Part shown: positions 45,678 through 56,860 of the stretch, one piece after another
Layout: every line of letters starts with the position of its first letter
How positions within the stretch are numbered: the first letter of the stretch is position 1
NCBI GenBank assembly: GCA_019914945.1
Contig: CM034103.1
Coordinates: 7,564,001-7,628,000, forward strand
Source of the DNA: Typha latifolia
Taxonomy: Eukaryota; Streptophyta; Magnoliopsida; Poales; Typhaceae
Direction of reading: 5' to 3'
DNA: 64,000 nt
The notes under the pieces: model-generated
What the model was told of the DNA's origin: nothing
The model's database searches: none
What the model saw: only the letters and a program-made list of their open reading frames with translations
Program-made: the position numbers and the translations under genes

Positions 45678-47372
45678 CATACATCCCCATTAGCATATAG
45701 CTCCACTTATCAAATTAAAAGTCTCAAAAGGTCTTATTCATGAGGAAGAGTCTATAAAAATGCAGCAGCAACAAGTTCATGGCTTTCTAAAAAATATATG
45801 GAACAACTAATTGGCAATCTAGATTGGAAAGTTAATTCTATGAAGAAGGCAGTTGGGAGAGAATAGATGTTAAATGTATCAAGAATGCAAGTTTATAGAG
45901 CAAAGAAAAAGGCTTTGCAGAATATAAAAGGAAGTCATATAAAGCAATATGCTAAGTTATGAGATTATTGTGAAATATTAAGAAAACAGACTCCTAGAAG
46001 TAGGGCCATGTTACAAGTAGATAGGCCTACTTTGGATGTGCAGCCAGTGTTCAGATGGCTTTTCACTATGTATGATGCACAATTTAGAAGATTTTTGGAT
46101 AGATGTAGACCCATAATTGGGTTAGATGTTTGTCACTTGAAAGGATCATATGATGGGTAACTGTTGCATGCAGTAGGGATGGATGGGAACAATCAAATGT
46201 ATCCATTAGCTATACAAGTAGCTGAAGCGGAATGCAAGGATAGTTGGACATGGTTTTTGAAGAATGCAAGGACATTTTTGCGAACCTTGCATTATGATTG
46301 GAAAGCCTAAGGATAAAGGGTGGATTTTTTATCTCACATAGACAAAAGGTATACTTTGTACAATCAATTATTTATTTCTATCTAATAAGAATTAAGAATT
46401 TAATATTTTTCTATCTATTATTGCAAGGTCTTATACAGACTTTTGAAGAGCTAATACTTGGAGTAGAGCACAGATATTATGCTAGACATTTGTATGCAAA
46501 CTTTGTAAAGATATTCAAAGGAAAACAATACAAAAATATGATGTGGGCAACTGCATCGGCCTACATAGCATATGAATTTCAAGAAAAAATGGATGAGTTG
46601 AAATCTCACAACCAAGAAGCCTATAACTGGTTAATGAAAGAAAACCTTGCTTGTTGGGCCAAGTCCAAACAAAGCTCTAGAAGTAAAAGTGATAGAATTG
46701 TGAATAACATGAGTGAGGCATCCAATGTCTTCTTAAAAGATGTCAGGGATAAACCAATCATCACAATGGTGGAGGGAATTAGAGGGCAGTTGATGACTAG
46801 ATATCAGGAGAGGATGCAATTGAGAGTTAACTACAAAAAAAATATTTGTCCCAAGATTTTAAAAAAATTAGAACAAAGAAAGGTGGAAGCAAGAAAATAT
46901 GAACCATTATATGCAGGCAACAACATCTTTGAGCTTACCAGCAGATTTAAGACTAAAATTGTTAAGTTATTAGAGATGAAATGTACATGTAAGTTGGGGA
47001 CCTAATTGGTGTTCCATGTGCACATGGCATTGCAGCAATATTTGCAGATAAAAGACAGCTAGAGAACTTTGTCATTGAGTACTACCATAAGGACACATTT
47101 ATCAAGACATATAATCACATTATTTATTCAATCCTTGATCAAACAGCTTGGATGCATACCAATTGTGATCCTATACAACCTCCACATTATAAAAGACAGC
47201 CTGGTACGCCCAAGAAAAATAGAAGAAGAGCTGAAGATAAGCCAAGAAAACCCTACCTAGCTAGGAGACAAATTGCCTCACTAAAGTGCAATACTTGCAA
47301 ACAGATTCGTCACAATTCTAGGACATGCGGATCAACTCGCAGATCAACACCTAGTTTTTCCACATTATAAGT
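45678..47372 (+). pseudogene. MULE transposase, catalytic core, SWIM and zinc knuckle
   Basis: Continues the MULE after gypsy D: SPLAYSSTYQIKSLK, NAAATSSWLSKKYMEQLI, MQVYRAKKKALQ. The MULE catalytic core follows, RRFLDRCRPIIGLDVCHLKG (first Asp), AVGMDGNNQMYPLAIQVAEAE and SWTWFLKNA, then the helical region (VEHRYYARHLYANFVK). A SWIM zinc finger (CTCKL...GVPCAHGIAA) and a CCHC knuckle CNTCKQIRHNSRTC come last. Stops occur in the core (for example TAG in GRE*MLN, TAA in YDG*LLHA) and a frameshift lies inside the SWIM motif near 47003. The open stretch 46428-47005 is well kept. Confidence 0.88.
46349..46427 (+). other. Small intron of the MULE transposase, acceptor mutated
   Basis: The frame ...ISHRQK ends at 46348 before GTATAC; the frame GLIQTFEELILGVEH starts at 46427. 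The expected acceptor TTGCAG|GGTC reads TTGCAAGGTC, so one G to A change destroys it. The inserted 78-79 bp is AT-rich with stops. Confidence 0.6.
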
Positions 47373-47406
47373 GATAGTGATTTTTTTAATTAATTACCTT
47401 ATTATC

Positions 47407-48535
47407 TGTAATGCCCCCGCACGGCACGGGCACGTGCACGCCCACGCGCCCACACGGCACGCGCAGCGCAAGCGACAGGTCGGGCGGGGCCTGTCACGGA
47501 CATACTCTCCTGTGCACATACAATCATGACATCCTCAAATACTACCTGCTAACATATACATTCTCACATAATCCAACACCAAATAAAATATACTATCAAC
47601 CAAATAAACCTGTTAACATGTGAATATCCAAGTCCACAATAATATACACTAGATCACTGATTAATCTGGCAGGACCCACACATGCCACAAAAAACCATCA
47701 AGATACAACTAAACAACTAATACAAGAGTACACTATAATCTGACTTGTATTATACAAATTATCGTTTACATAATGAAGTACAAATATAAAATAATTGTAC
47801 AACTCAATATCTGATTAAACTATCTTTTATACCATCTCGCGTCTATAGCTCACCTCATCTTTCTAAAATATCTCCTCAGAATATCTCGAGTCGGTATCGC
47901 GTACCATATTATCTGTGGGGGTTAGAAAAGAAATAAGAAGAGTCATGAGCAAAAGGCTTAGTGAATAGATCTTACCTCGAATCAGTGATACCAAACAGAG
48001 AGTAAATTATATACTGAATAATATGAATCAGAAAGCAGCATGATGCCATGTATGAACATGTATATATGTATCATCAATGATATATATATGAATGAAATCA
48101 ATTCTCATGAATGAGCATATTATATCATCGACCAAAGAAAATATATCACAAGATAAAATTACCAAATAACATCACTGAATATAATAACATATCATGTATA
48201 ACAATTATGATCCAATGATACTAGTCACATCAATGATGATGCATGATGCATGCCAACCACTAGATAATTGTATATGTCAGAGCCAGATATAATCCACATA
48301 TCTCTCACTATCACAATCATCCGTCTCAACTCTGAATATCATCCACCATGCTGGACTAGTAGCGGCGTCGGGGTCGGGGCCCGCCGCAGCTAGCTGGCTA
48401 CGGCAGCGACCGCGGGCGCGTGGCGCCCCACCATGCAAGCTGCATGAGCAGCTTGCATGGGCACGAGGCCGACCATAGTGTGGCTGATCGCGTCGTGCCC
48501 ATAATTAAATTTTTTTTTAAGATTGGGTTGTTACA
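47407..48535 (-). mobile_element. Solo LTR F3 (minus), internally deleted, in a MULE intron
   Basis: TGTAATGCCCCCGC...GATTGGGTTGTTACA, 1129 bp, perfect TSD TTATC (47402-47406 and 48536-48540). It lacks about 2 kb of the F LTR: the AT-rich block ending CATGCTGGACTA joins GC-rich GTAGCGGCGTCGG at about 48357-48361. A perfect inverted repeat CCATGCAAGCTGC / GCAGCTTGCATGG is at 48431-48460. Confidence 0.93.
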
Positions 48536-48580
48536 TTATCCTTTGCAACTTTTAACTAAGGTGTATAATTATTTATCTTA

Positions 48581-48713
48581 GGGTGAAGAATCTTCTAAAG
48601 GAAAAGGAGTGCATGAAAACACAAGGTGGAGAAGAAAGAGAATTGTAAAAAAACAAAAGAGCACTAAGAAGCCTCCACAAACATCTTAATGTACCCATGG
48701 GAGCCAAGGTGGG
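48581..48713 (+). pseudogene. MULE transposase, C-terminal exon
   Basis: After the LTR F3 insertion the MULE resumes. An acceptor-like ATTTATCTTAG precedes GGTGAAGAATCTTCTAAAGG, reading GEESSKGKGVHENTRWRRKR, a basic C-terminal tail as in plant MULE transposases, to a TAA near 48688. It is then cut by gypsy C at 48713. Confidence 0.6.
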
Positions 48714-49679
48714 TGATTTACCTTGTCATAGTCTTTTCTTATTACATTAGTTGTTTATTTTTATTAAAATAAATTTTCTGTAGCTCACGTTCGAACGCGG
48801 AAGGGGTCGCGTTCAAATGCAGAAGGGGTCCCATTCGAACGCCTGCATAAGGTTCGCAAAAATAGAGAAGGCAAAATGCGGTTCAAACCCGGTCGGGTCC
48901 GTTCGAAAGCCGAGTTCAAACACTTGCATCGCGTTCGCATCGATAGATAACGCTTTTTGTGCATTCGAACGCGATCGGGCACGTTCGAACACGATTGGCG
49001 GGAGTCCACTAGAACTTTGGCTTGTTGGCTACCATCTATAAAGGTGTGGATGGCAGCCAAAATTAGAATGCTATTGAAATATTAGTTTCTTGCCGCTCTA
49101 TCTTCTCTCTACCCTAATCTCCCTCATCCCTCTTCACCAACTTACCACCTTTACCGTTGGCAATGTCTCTCCTAACTTCTAATCTCCGTCGTCTATCGAG
49201 TTCTCCCCCCTTCTTTGGGATCTCAACCACTTCTTCCCCTTCATCTTTATTCCTTAAACAACATCACCCATCCACCCTCATCTCCATTATCATCCATAAT
49301 CCTAACATCCACTACACCCGTCACCACCACCATCATCCGCAATATATTGTGTTTTCGTCCTAGTTTCAATTCGAATCTGCGAAGAGCGTAAATACAAAAA
49401 AAAACGTAGATCAGGGAGCTACAGATCGATTCCACTTGGTTTCGTAATTTTTTAACTATGGAAGAATATTTAGTGAATATTTTTTCTCGGTTGTACGGAC
49501 TGCTTACTGCAATAAATTCAGATCTTGAATGGATCATTTCATAGCCTATAATTAGTATCAGAGCATATCAATTTGGTACCGTAGACACTATCATTAGTAT
49601 TAAAGCCTATCAATTTGGTATCATAGAAACTTATCATTGGTATCAGAGCCTATCAATCTAGTACCGTAGAACCCTATAA
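48714..49679 (+). repeat. Gypsy C 5' LTR
   Basis: 966 bp starting TGATTTACCTTGTCATAG. Contains TTCGAA palindromes (48789, 48834, 48964, 48984), the leader-like 49020-49200 block (CTTGTTGGCTACC...TATAAAGGTGTGGATGGCAGCC) and the PBS-like tandem units at its 3' end. Confidence 0.88.
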
Positions 49680-49691
49680 GTGGTATCAAAG
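49549..49691 (+). repeat. Tandem array of PBS-like units at the 3' end of the gypsy C LTR
   Basis: Units at about 49549-49588, 49589-49631 and 49632-49674 follow the pattern TATCATTGGTATCAGAGCC-TATCAATTTGGTACCGTAGAAAC (40-43 bp), followed by the real PBS TGGTATCAAAG at 49681-49691. The same three units end the 3' LTR (63365-63492). The family C solo LTR at 33004 has only one. Confidence 0.88.
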
Positions 49692-49734
49692 TCACGCGAA
49701 TCTCAGACCTTCATTAATAGTGGAAATAAGGAAG

Positions 49735-50736
49735 ATGGCATCAACAAGGAGATAAATGGAGAACACACCGACAAGGGAAGACTCAATCCACGATAACCCT
49801 AACTGTGAGGCCAATTCCTTTGGAGCGACCACGGTAGGACCGAGTCAACCAACGTCCATGGGTGTGAACATGGGCTTGGCGAATGAACTTAGGGGCATGT
49901 TCCAAACATTGTTGCATAGAGTTGATGTAATGTAGGCTTTAAAGGAATATGTCATGAACCATTCGACGTCATCATCTCCTCGACGAAGATTGGTGCCTCA
50001 AGAAGGACCAGCAATGGGGCCACACCGAACCGATACCCCACAGGTCCAGGTGTGACATGTTAGTGTCAATGATCCTGTTTTATATATGCCTACACATCAT
50101 TCCCCACCTCCGATACAAAACCCAAAACTGGCGGTGGTGGAACTTGAGAGGCGTGCGGCCGGTGCACTTCGTTGATGAGGAGGATTGGAACTTTGAGGAT
50201 GAAGTTGATCCCTTCAGAGATGGTGATGGGTGAGCTCGAGGATTTAGAGAAGGAGATCAACATGCACAAAGGTTTAGACCTAAACCAAAGATGTTTCGCG
50301 AACCCGATAATACTATTCGGGGGAGAACCGCACGCTTGGACTTTCTAAAATTCTAAGGCGGTGATCCAACACATTAGGTGTTTCAAGTGGAGCAATACTT
50401 TGATTGCTAAGGGACAATGGAGGATACAAAGGTCCAAATGGCAAGCTTTCACCTCCAAAGAACGGCATTGCATTTGTAGGAGGATTACTCGCAGATTAGG
50501 GATAGTGACATATGAAGATTTTGTTGTCACATTAAGCAAGATGGTTCAGAGGACGACCATATTGGAGTACCAAGCAGAATTTGAAAGAGTTAGTAGGCGT
50601 TGTGAGCACATTCATTTTAGGGCTACAAGAGGAGATCCAGGCAGATGTTCGTGCTCTCTATCCTACCACTTTTGAGGAGGCCTTAGAGAAGGCCATGAGG
50701 ATGGAGCAAAAGCATAAGGCCCTCAAGATGGCAGCG
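49735..50736 (+). pseudogene. Gypsy C gag
   Basis: The likely start ATG at 49735 (MASTRR) is followed at once by TAA. Family blocks are visible in several frames: LANELRGMFQTLLHRVD near 49880, then [26 protein letters not shown] and [14 protein letters not shown], then [18 protein letters not shown] and [16 protein letters not shown]. Frame breaks lie near 49930, 50250 and 50600. There is no zinc knuckle because the sequence jumps to RT at 50737. Confidence 0.82.
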
Positions 50737-51629
50737 AAAATGAGTTGTGTCGACTACCGGGCACTAAACACTGTCACCGTCAAGGATCAGTATCCCATTC
50801 CGGTCATAGAGGAGCTTTTGGACGAACTTGCAAGAGTGACTATATTCAACAAGCTTGACTTGAGGGCCGAGTATCATCAAATTAGAGTTCACTTGGCGAT
50901 GTGCATAAAACTGTATTTCGAACTCCGGACGGGCACTACGAGTTCCGGGTGATGCCCTTTGGTCTTACCAATACTCTATCTACTTTTCAAGGTCTCATGA
51001 ATAATATTTTTCGGCCTCTACTGTGAAGGTATGTCTTGGTATTCTTTGACGATATTTTGGTGTACAACAGGACTTAATTAGAGTATTGGCGACATTTGGA
51101 GGATGTGCTAAACTTGTTGAAGCAAAACTAGTTGAAGATTAAGAAGTCCAAGTGCCTATGGGGAATACCAGAAGTGGAATATTTAGGTCACATCATCTTA
51201 GCAGAAGGTGTAGCGGCGAATCCTCAAAAGATACCTACTACTACCATAGGATTGCGAGGATTTTTGGGGCTAACTGAATATTATCGTCGCTTCATCGTCG
51301 GGTATGGCAAGATTGCTGCTCTTTCACTTCTTTATTGAAGAATGACTCTTTTAGATGGACGGATGAAGCCACTACAGCTTTTAAAAAACTAAAAACAGCA
51401 ATGACAACAGCGCCCTTTCTAGCTCTACTAGACTTCACCAAAGAGTTCGTTGTGGAATGTGATGCATCGAGATTTGGCGTAGGAGATATATTAATGCAAG
51501 GAGGATTTCCCAGAACCTTTCTTAGCAAGGCTTTATCACAAAAATCTCAGCAATTATCGACCAATGAGAGAGAGATGTTGGCAATTCTACATACGGTGAC
51601 AAAGTGGAGGCCTTATTTGATCGGTAAAC

Positions 51630-52648
51630 TGTTAGGTTTTTATTTGTTGGCAATTGTATATAAAATATTCTAAGTGTATTATTTTCATGTATATGAGCTT
51701 TACACAAGTCTAGAATATCTCTGGTTTGAAGAATTGCAAGATTAATGGAGAAAAGTCGTCGAGTTCACACCGCGTTCACAAATGCGTTCGAACGCGGAAT
51801 CTGTGTTCACACAGACATAGAGCCGCGTTCACAAACGCATTCGAACGTGGGCACTGCGTTCACACAGACAGAGAGCCACGTTCACAAACGCGTTCGAACG
51901 CGGGTACTGCGTTCACACAAATAGAGAGCCGCGTTCACAAACACGTTTGAACACGGGTACTACGTTCAGACAGACCGAGAGCTGCGTTCACAAACGCGTT
52001 CGAACGCAACCTGAAGAATTCAAGTTGTCACGTTCGAACGCACTCGGGCCCGTTCGAACGCACCTGAGTTCAAGTCATGCCGTTTGAATGCACCCGGGCC
52101 GCGTTCGAACGCACCAACGAAGTTTGATAAAATTGGACTTTCGTGAGTACGGATAAGACTTGAATTTGGCTCTATCTTAGAGATCATATATAAGGATTGT
52201 GATGCCCTATCTTGAGGGTGGTTGAAGAAGCATTATTGAAAGAGACTTCTTGAGGCTACATCAGTTCTTCAACTATCAAGGTTCCACTCATCTACAAAAC
52301 TTAATCTTTCGTCTTAAGGGCTATCTAGACGAAAGATCAATCTCGAGGGTTGGACTTCAATCACGAGAAGCAGTGAATCGTGGGTTCTAGCGAGTAAGAC
52401 TGAGAGGAACAAAGTCGTTTGGATCGACGGGTTGTTTTGTGAGTCAGTCTTGTAACTACTACTATTCTAGTGATTGGTTTTGATCCGAGTTTGGATCCGT
52501 TGTTTTTTCCCGTTTGGGTTTTTCCACGTTAAAATCTTGGCGTTCATCTCTGCTTTCGTTCTTAATATTTCTGCGGAGTTTTACTTAAGCGAACGAGTGA
52601 TATCATTGCCTAGTATTTAGATACATACTTGTGTCTAGTGTTTTTTCA
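51630..52648 (+). repeat. Copia B 5' LTR
   Basis: TGTTAGGTTTTTATTTGTTGG to TTTTTTCA, 1019 bp. The tandem array of about 54-bp units with GCGTTCGAACGCG runs 51770-52015, followed by three or four dispersed GTTCGAACGCAC copies to 52125. TATA box at 52187-52195. Confidence 0.93.
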
Positions 52649-52649
52649 A

Positions 52650-52662
52650 TTGGTATCAGAGC
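52650..52662 (+). other. Primer binding site, copia B
   Basis: TTGGTATCAGAGC, one base after the 5' LTR; perfect plant copia tRNA-Met PBS. Confidence 0.92.
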
Positions 52663-52696
52663 AGGTTCTCTCACCTTTGAGAGAGATCAGATAGGC

Positions 52697-54290
52697 ATGG
52701 ATTTTCATAGAGATGGACCATCATCTATTAGACCGCCTATCCTAGATGGATCAAATTATGTATATTGGAAAGCTAGGATAAGAGCTTACTTGAAGTCTAT
52801 AGATGAATGAGTATGGTTTGCAGTTGTGAACGGTTGGAGTCCACCAATGTACATTGTGGATGATAAACTTGCTGATAAACCGATAGAGTCATGAGATAGG
52901 TCAGACTATGAAAAAGTTGGATGGAATAGAAAGGCAATAAATGCAATTTTTAGTTATGTTTCCTCGGAAGAATTTAGAAGAATCTCTACTTGTGAAATAG
53001 CAAAAGAAGCTTGGACGATCTTAGAAACTACTCACGAAGGAACTATGGCTGTAAAACTTTCTAAACTTCAGAGGTTGACTACTAGTTTTGAAACTCTACG
53101 TATGGAGGAGAATGAGACATTTGATGAGTTTTATGCAAAGCTGAGTGATATAGTCAACTCTAGTTTCAACCTAGAAGAGAAAATTCCTGAAAATAGAATT
53201 ATCCATGAGATCCTTAGGTCTCTTCCAGAGAGGTTTCAGGCGAAAGTTACAGTTATTGAGGAAAATAAGGACATCGATTCTATGAAAGTTTAACAATTGG
53301 TAGGAAATCTACAAACATTTGAGTCCAGCCTTTCAAAACCGAGGAAGTCCAAAGGGATTGCCCTATCCACAGTTGAACAAAGTATAGAGGAGTCTGATGA
53401 TGAAAGTGATTTAGATGTTGAGATGTTGGCCATGTTCGTCAAAAAGTTCAATAAATTCTTTCGGAAGCCAAATAAGTTGAATGCTGAAAAACTTGAGAAA
53501 AGCAAAGAATTTGTGAAAAAGAAGAATACTGCGAGTTCAAACACAGGTGTGAGGAACAACGATGTCAAACAAAAAAATAAGAATTCTGAAAATAAAGTTC
53601 GATGTTTTGAATGTTCTGGTTTTGGACACATAGCTCAAGAATGCCCTAATCGCCTTAAGAAGAAGGGTAAAGCTATGAAAGTCACTTAGGATGACTCAGA
53701 TGAATCTGATGATGATTCTGAAAAAGACGAAGAAAACTTTGTTGCTTTTGACTCTTCTCTACTTAAAATTGATTCAGTTGTTGATACTGATAGTACAGAT
53801 GATCTGGATATGTTACCAGCTGAAGAAGATGAATCTGAAATACAAAAGACATATAATGACCTGTACCTAGAGTCGTTTAAACTCAAGAAAAGCAATCTTA
53901 GACTACATCAACGACTCAAAGTAATCGAACTTGAAAGAATTCAATTTGAGGAGAAGTACAAATTGGAACTTGAACGTGTCAAAAACCTTTCTGAACAACT
54001 TGACAATGCAAAAAATAAAATAAAGGCTGATGAAATTGAACTAGAGCGACTGAATAAGGAAGTGACATTTCTAAAAGGAAATAACAAACTTGACGAGATC
54101 CTAAAGGCTCAGATCTTTGGAAAAGACAGGTATGGTGTCGGATACACTAGTAATTCAAATAATAATAAAATTGTCTTCGTTTCTACAGGTATACAAAAGG
54201 AAGAATATCTGAAGTCATCAACCGCATTTACAAAGCAATCCTGGATGAATACTTCTAAACTGAAAGTGAATCTACAAACTGGTGAATCGT
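52697..54290 (+). pseudogene. Copia B gag
   Basis: ATG at 52697 (MDFHRDGPSSIRPPILDGSN). A single frame runs through the whole gag, with nonsense codons near 52808 (TGA), 52892 (TGA), 53293 (TAA) and 53687 (TAG) but no frameshift. UBN2-type core (KLSKLQRLTTSFETLR, FYAKLSDIVNSSFNLEEKIPE) and an intact zinc knuckle CFECSGFGHIAQECP. Then an acidic stretch and a Lys/Glu coiled coil. It includes the 44 bp missing from copia A. Confidence 0.9.
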
Positions 54291-54890
54291 CGACGGCACC
54301 AAAGGTAAACTTTAGTCACACTCCTCGACAAAAGGTGAGTAGAAAATGGTTTGTTCCGACATGCTATCATTGCGGCATTCTAGGGCATATTCGACCTCAT
54401 TGCAAATTTTTGCAAAAACATAGAACTGCTTTTATTTATGGGATAAAAACAAAGGCCATATGGGTCAAGAAAAGTGATTTGAAATGTTATGTTGTGCATA
54501 CAGCTTTAAAAGCTTTAAATTCTGATTTGTGGTATTTAGACAGTGGCTGTTCAAGACATATGTCGGGTGACAAGTCGTTATTTTCTAATCTAAAAAACAT
54601 GAAGGGGGAGTTGTGACATTCGGAGATGGTAATTCATCCAAGGTAATAGGTAAAGGAAAGGTAAGTTCTCCGGGGGTTCCTATTCTTAAAAATGTTCTTT
54701 ATGTTAAGGGCTAAAAAGCAAATCTTCTGAGTATCAGTCAATTTTGTGATGAAGATTATATGGTAAAATTCTCCAAAAATGATTGTACTATTCTAGATCA
54801 TGGTGGTAATGTTATATGTTATGGATCTAGAACATCTGATAATTGTTATGTTGTTGGAACGTCACATAAACTGAAATGTAACAGTGCCTC
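54291..54890 (+). pseudogene. Copia B second zinc knuckle and protease
   Basis: CYHCGILGHIRPHC near 54362, then WYLDSGCSRHMSGDKSLFSN. A 1-nt loss near 54594 (AAAAACATG against AAAACCATG in copia A) shifts the frame and ends it at 54616. The following protease part (VTFGDGNSSKVIG, VLYVKG) is in the next frame with a TAA near 54713. Confidence 0.88.
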
Positions 54891-55720
54891 TTTTGACATT
54901 GCAGATCTTTAGCATCAACGTCTTAGACATGTGAATCACAAGGAATTATTTACTCTATCCAAACAAGAAGTGGTAAGAGGAATACCTAAGATGAAAGAAA
55001 TTTCAAAAAGAGTGTGCGGTTCGTGTCAAATTGGAAAACAAACTAGGATTTCACAAAAGAATGTAAATGCAGCTACCACCGACCGTGTGCTCCAATTAGT
55101 TCACATGGACTTGATGGGTCCAACAAAAATGAAAAGTCTTGGAGGTAAATGCTATATATTCTTAATGGTCGATGATTACTCCAGATATACCTGGGTTACC
55201 TTTCTACGTGAGAAGTCTGAAACCTTTGAAGTTTTTAAATCACTATGCTTAAAATTGCAGAATGAAAAATCTATTACCCTAGTTAGGATTCTTTCTGATC
55301 ATGGTAGAGAATTTGAAAATGAAAATTTTTCCATATTTTGCGATTCTCTTAGTATTCAACATGAATTTTCAGCTCCTATAACTCCACAACAGAACGGGAT
55401 TGTGGAAAGAAAGAACCGAGTTGTGCAGAAAATGGCTAGGGTTATGCTTCATGCTAAAAAGGTTCCTCAAAGGTTTTGGGCAGAGGCGGTCAATATAGCG
55501 GTACATGTGATAAATCGTGTTTATCTAAGACCAAGTACAAAATTGACTGCATATGAAATCTGGAAAGTTAAGAAACATAGTGTTAAATATTTTCAAGTTT
55601 TTGGTAGTAAATGCTATATCTTGCGTGATCAAGAATATTTGACTAAATTTGACACTAGAAGTAACGAAGGCATATCTTCTTAGGGTATTCGAATAATAGC
55701 AGAGCCTATAGAGTATTTAA
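54891..55720 (+). pseudogene. Copia B integrase
   Basis: Better preserved than in A. The pre-integrase zinc region is complete (HQRLRHVNHKE...CGSCQIGKQ), but the TGG before it is TAG (54909). The rve core is open from 54931 to 55683 with HMDLMGP (first Asp), LSDHGREFEN (second Asp) and NGIVERKNR (Glu), so the DDE triad is present. A 2-nt insertion near 55672 (GGCATATCTTC) breaks the frame after SNEGI. Confidence 0.9.
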
Positions 55721-56860
55721 TCTTGACACTTTTACGGTTATGGAATCTGCTAATGTTATGATAGATGAATTCACTACTGATTTAACTGATGCTACTCCTA
55801 TTTCTGTTTCTGCAGATACATATGACGAAGAAATAGGAAAGCAGCTTGATCTAGAAATTGAGAATCAAGGCGAGGACAAAGTTGAAATGAACAAAGATGA
55901 CTGCAACATACCGGAACCATCTGCCAGAGTGAAATCAGATCACCCACTGTCAAAAGTGATCGGAGACGTAAATGAACCAATTAAGACAAGACAACAAATC
56001 CAAAGTGAGGTATCATTTACTTGTTATACATCTTCTTTTGAACCTAAAAATGTGAAGGAAGCATTGTTACACGATTCTTAGGTTAATGCTATGCATGAGG
56101 AATTAGAACAATTTTCTAGGAATGATGTTTGGTATTTAGTTCCTAGACCTAAGAATGTGAACGTCATTAGAACGAAATGGATTTACAAGAATAAAAGTGA
56201 TGAACATGGCAATATAGTTCGAAATAAAGCTAGACTCATAGCACAGGAATATACTCAGGTTGAGGGTATAGATTTTGATGAGATATTTGCTCCTATTGCT
56301 AGATTAGAATCTATTCATATACTGCTTGCTATTGTTTGTCACTTAAAATTTAAATTATTTCAAATGGATGTGAAAAGTGCTTTCTCGAATGGTACTCTGA
56401 ATGAAGATGTTTATGTAGAACAACCGAAAGGGTTTGAAGATCAAAAACAAGCTCCAAGAGCTTAGTATGAGAAGTTGACCACTTTTTTAGTGGATGGTTC
56501 ACTCGAGGGGGAGTGGACAAGACATTATTCATTAGACGGTCAAACAAGAGTTTAGTTGTGGCACAAATATATGTGGATGACATTGTCTTCAGGGCAACGA
56601 GTCGATCATTAGCTAAGGAGTTTGCAGATCTTATGTATAGTCATTTTGAGATGAGCATGATGGGTGAGTTGAAGTTTCTTTTGGGACTTGAAATTACTCG
56701 GTTGGAAAGAGGGATATTTATCGCTCAAACCAAGTATGCTAAAGATCTTGTGACTAAATTCGGTTTAGAAAATGCAAAACATGTTAGAACTCCTATGAGT
56801 ACAACTACCAAACTAGGTAAGGATATTACAGGAAAAAGTGTCGATTAGACACTGTATAGG
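55721..56860 (+). pseudogene. Copia B linker and reverse transcriptase, with 48-bp internal deletion
   Basis: A linker (55740-56081) ends at a TAG in place of TGG, then [59 protein letters not shown]. The next 48 bp of copia A, the segment before KQAP, is missing in frame. QAPRA*YEK (TAG for TGG), a 4-nt loss near 56497, then QIYVDDIVFRAT and MSMMGELKFLLGL follow. YVDD is intact but the fold cannot be. Confidence 0.9.
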
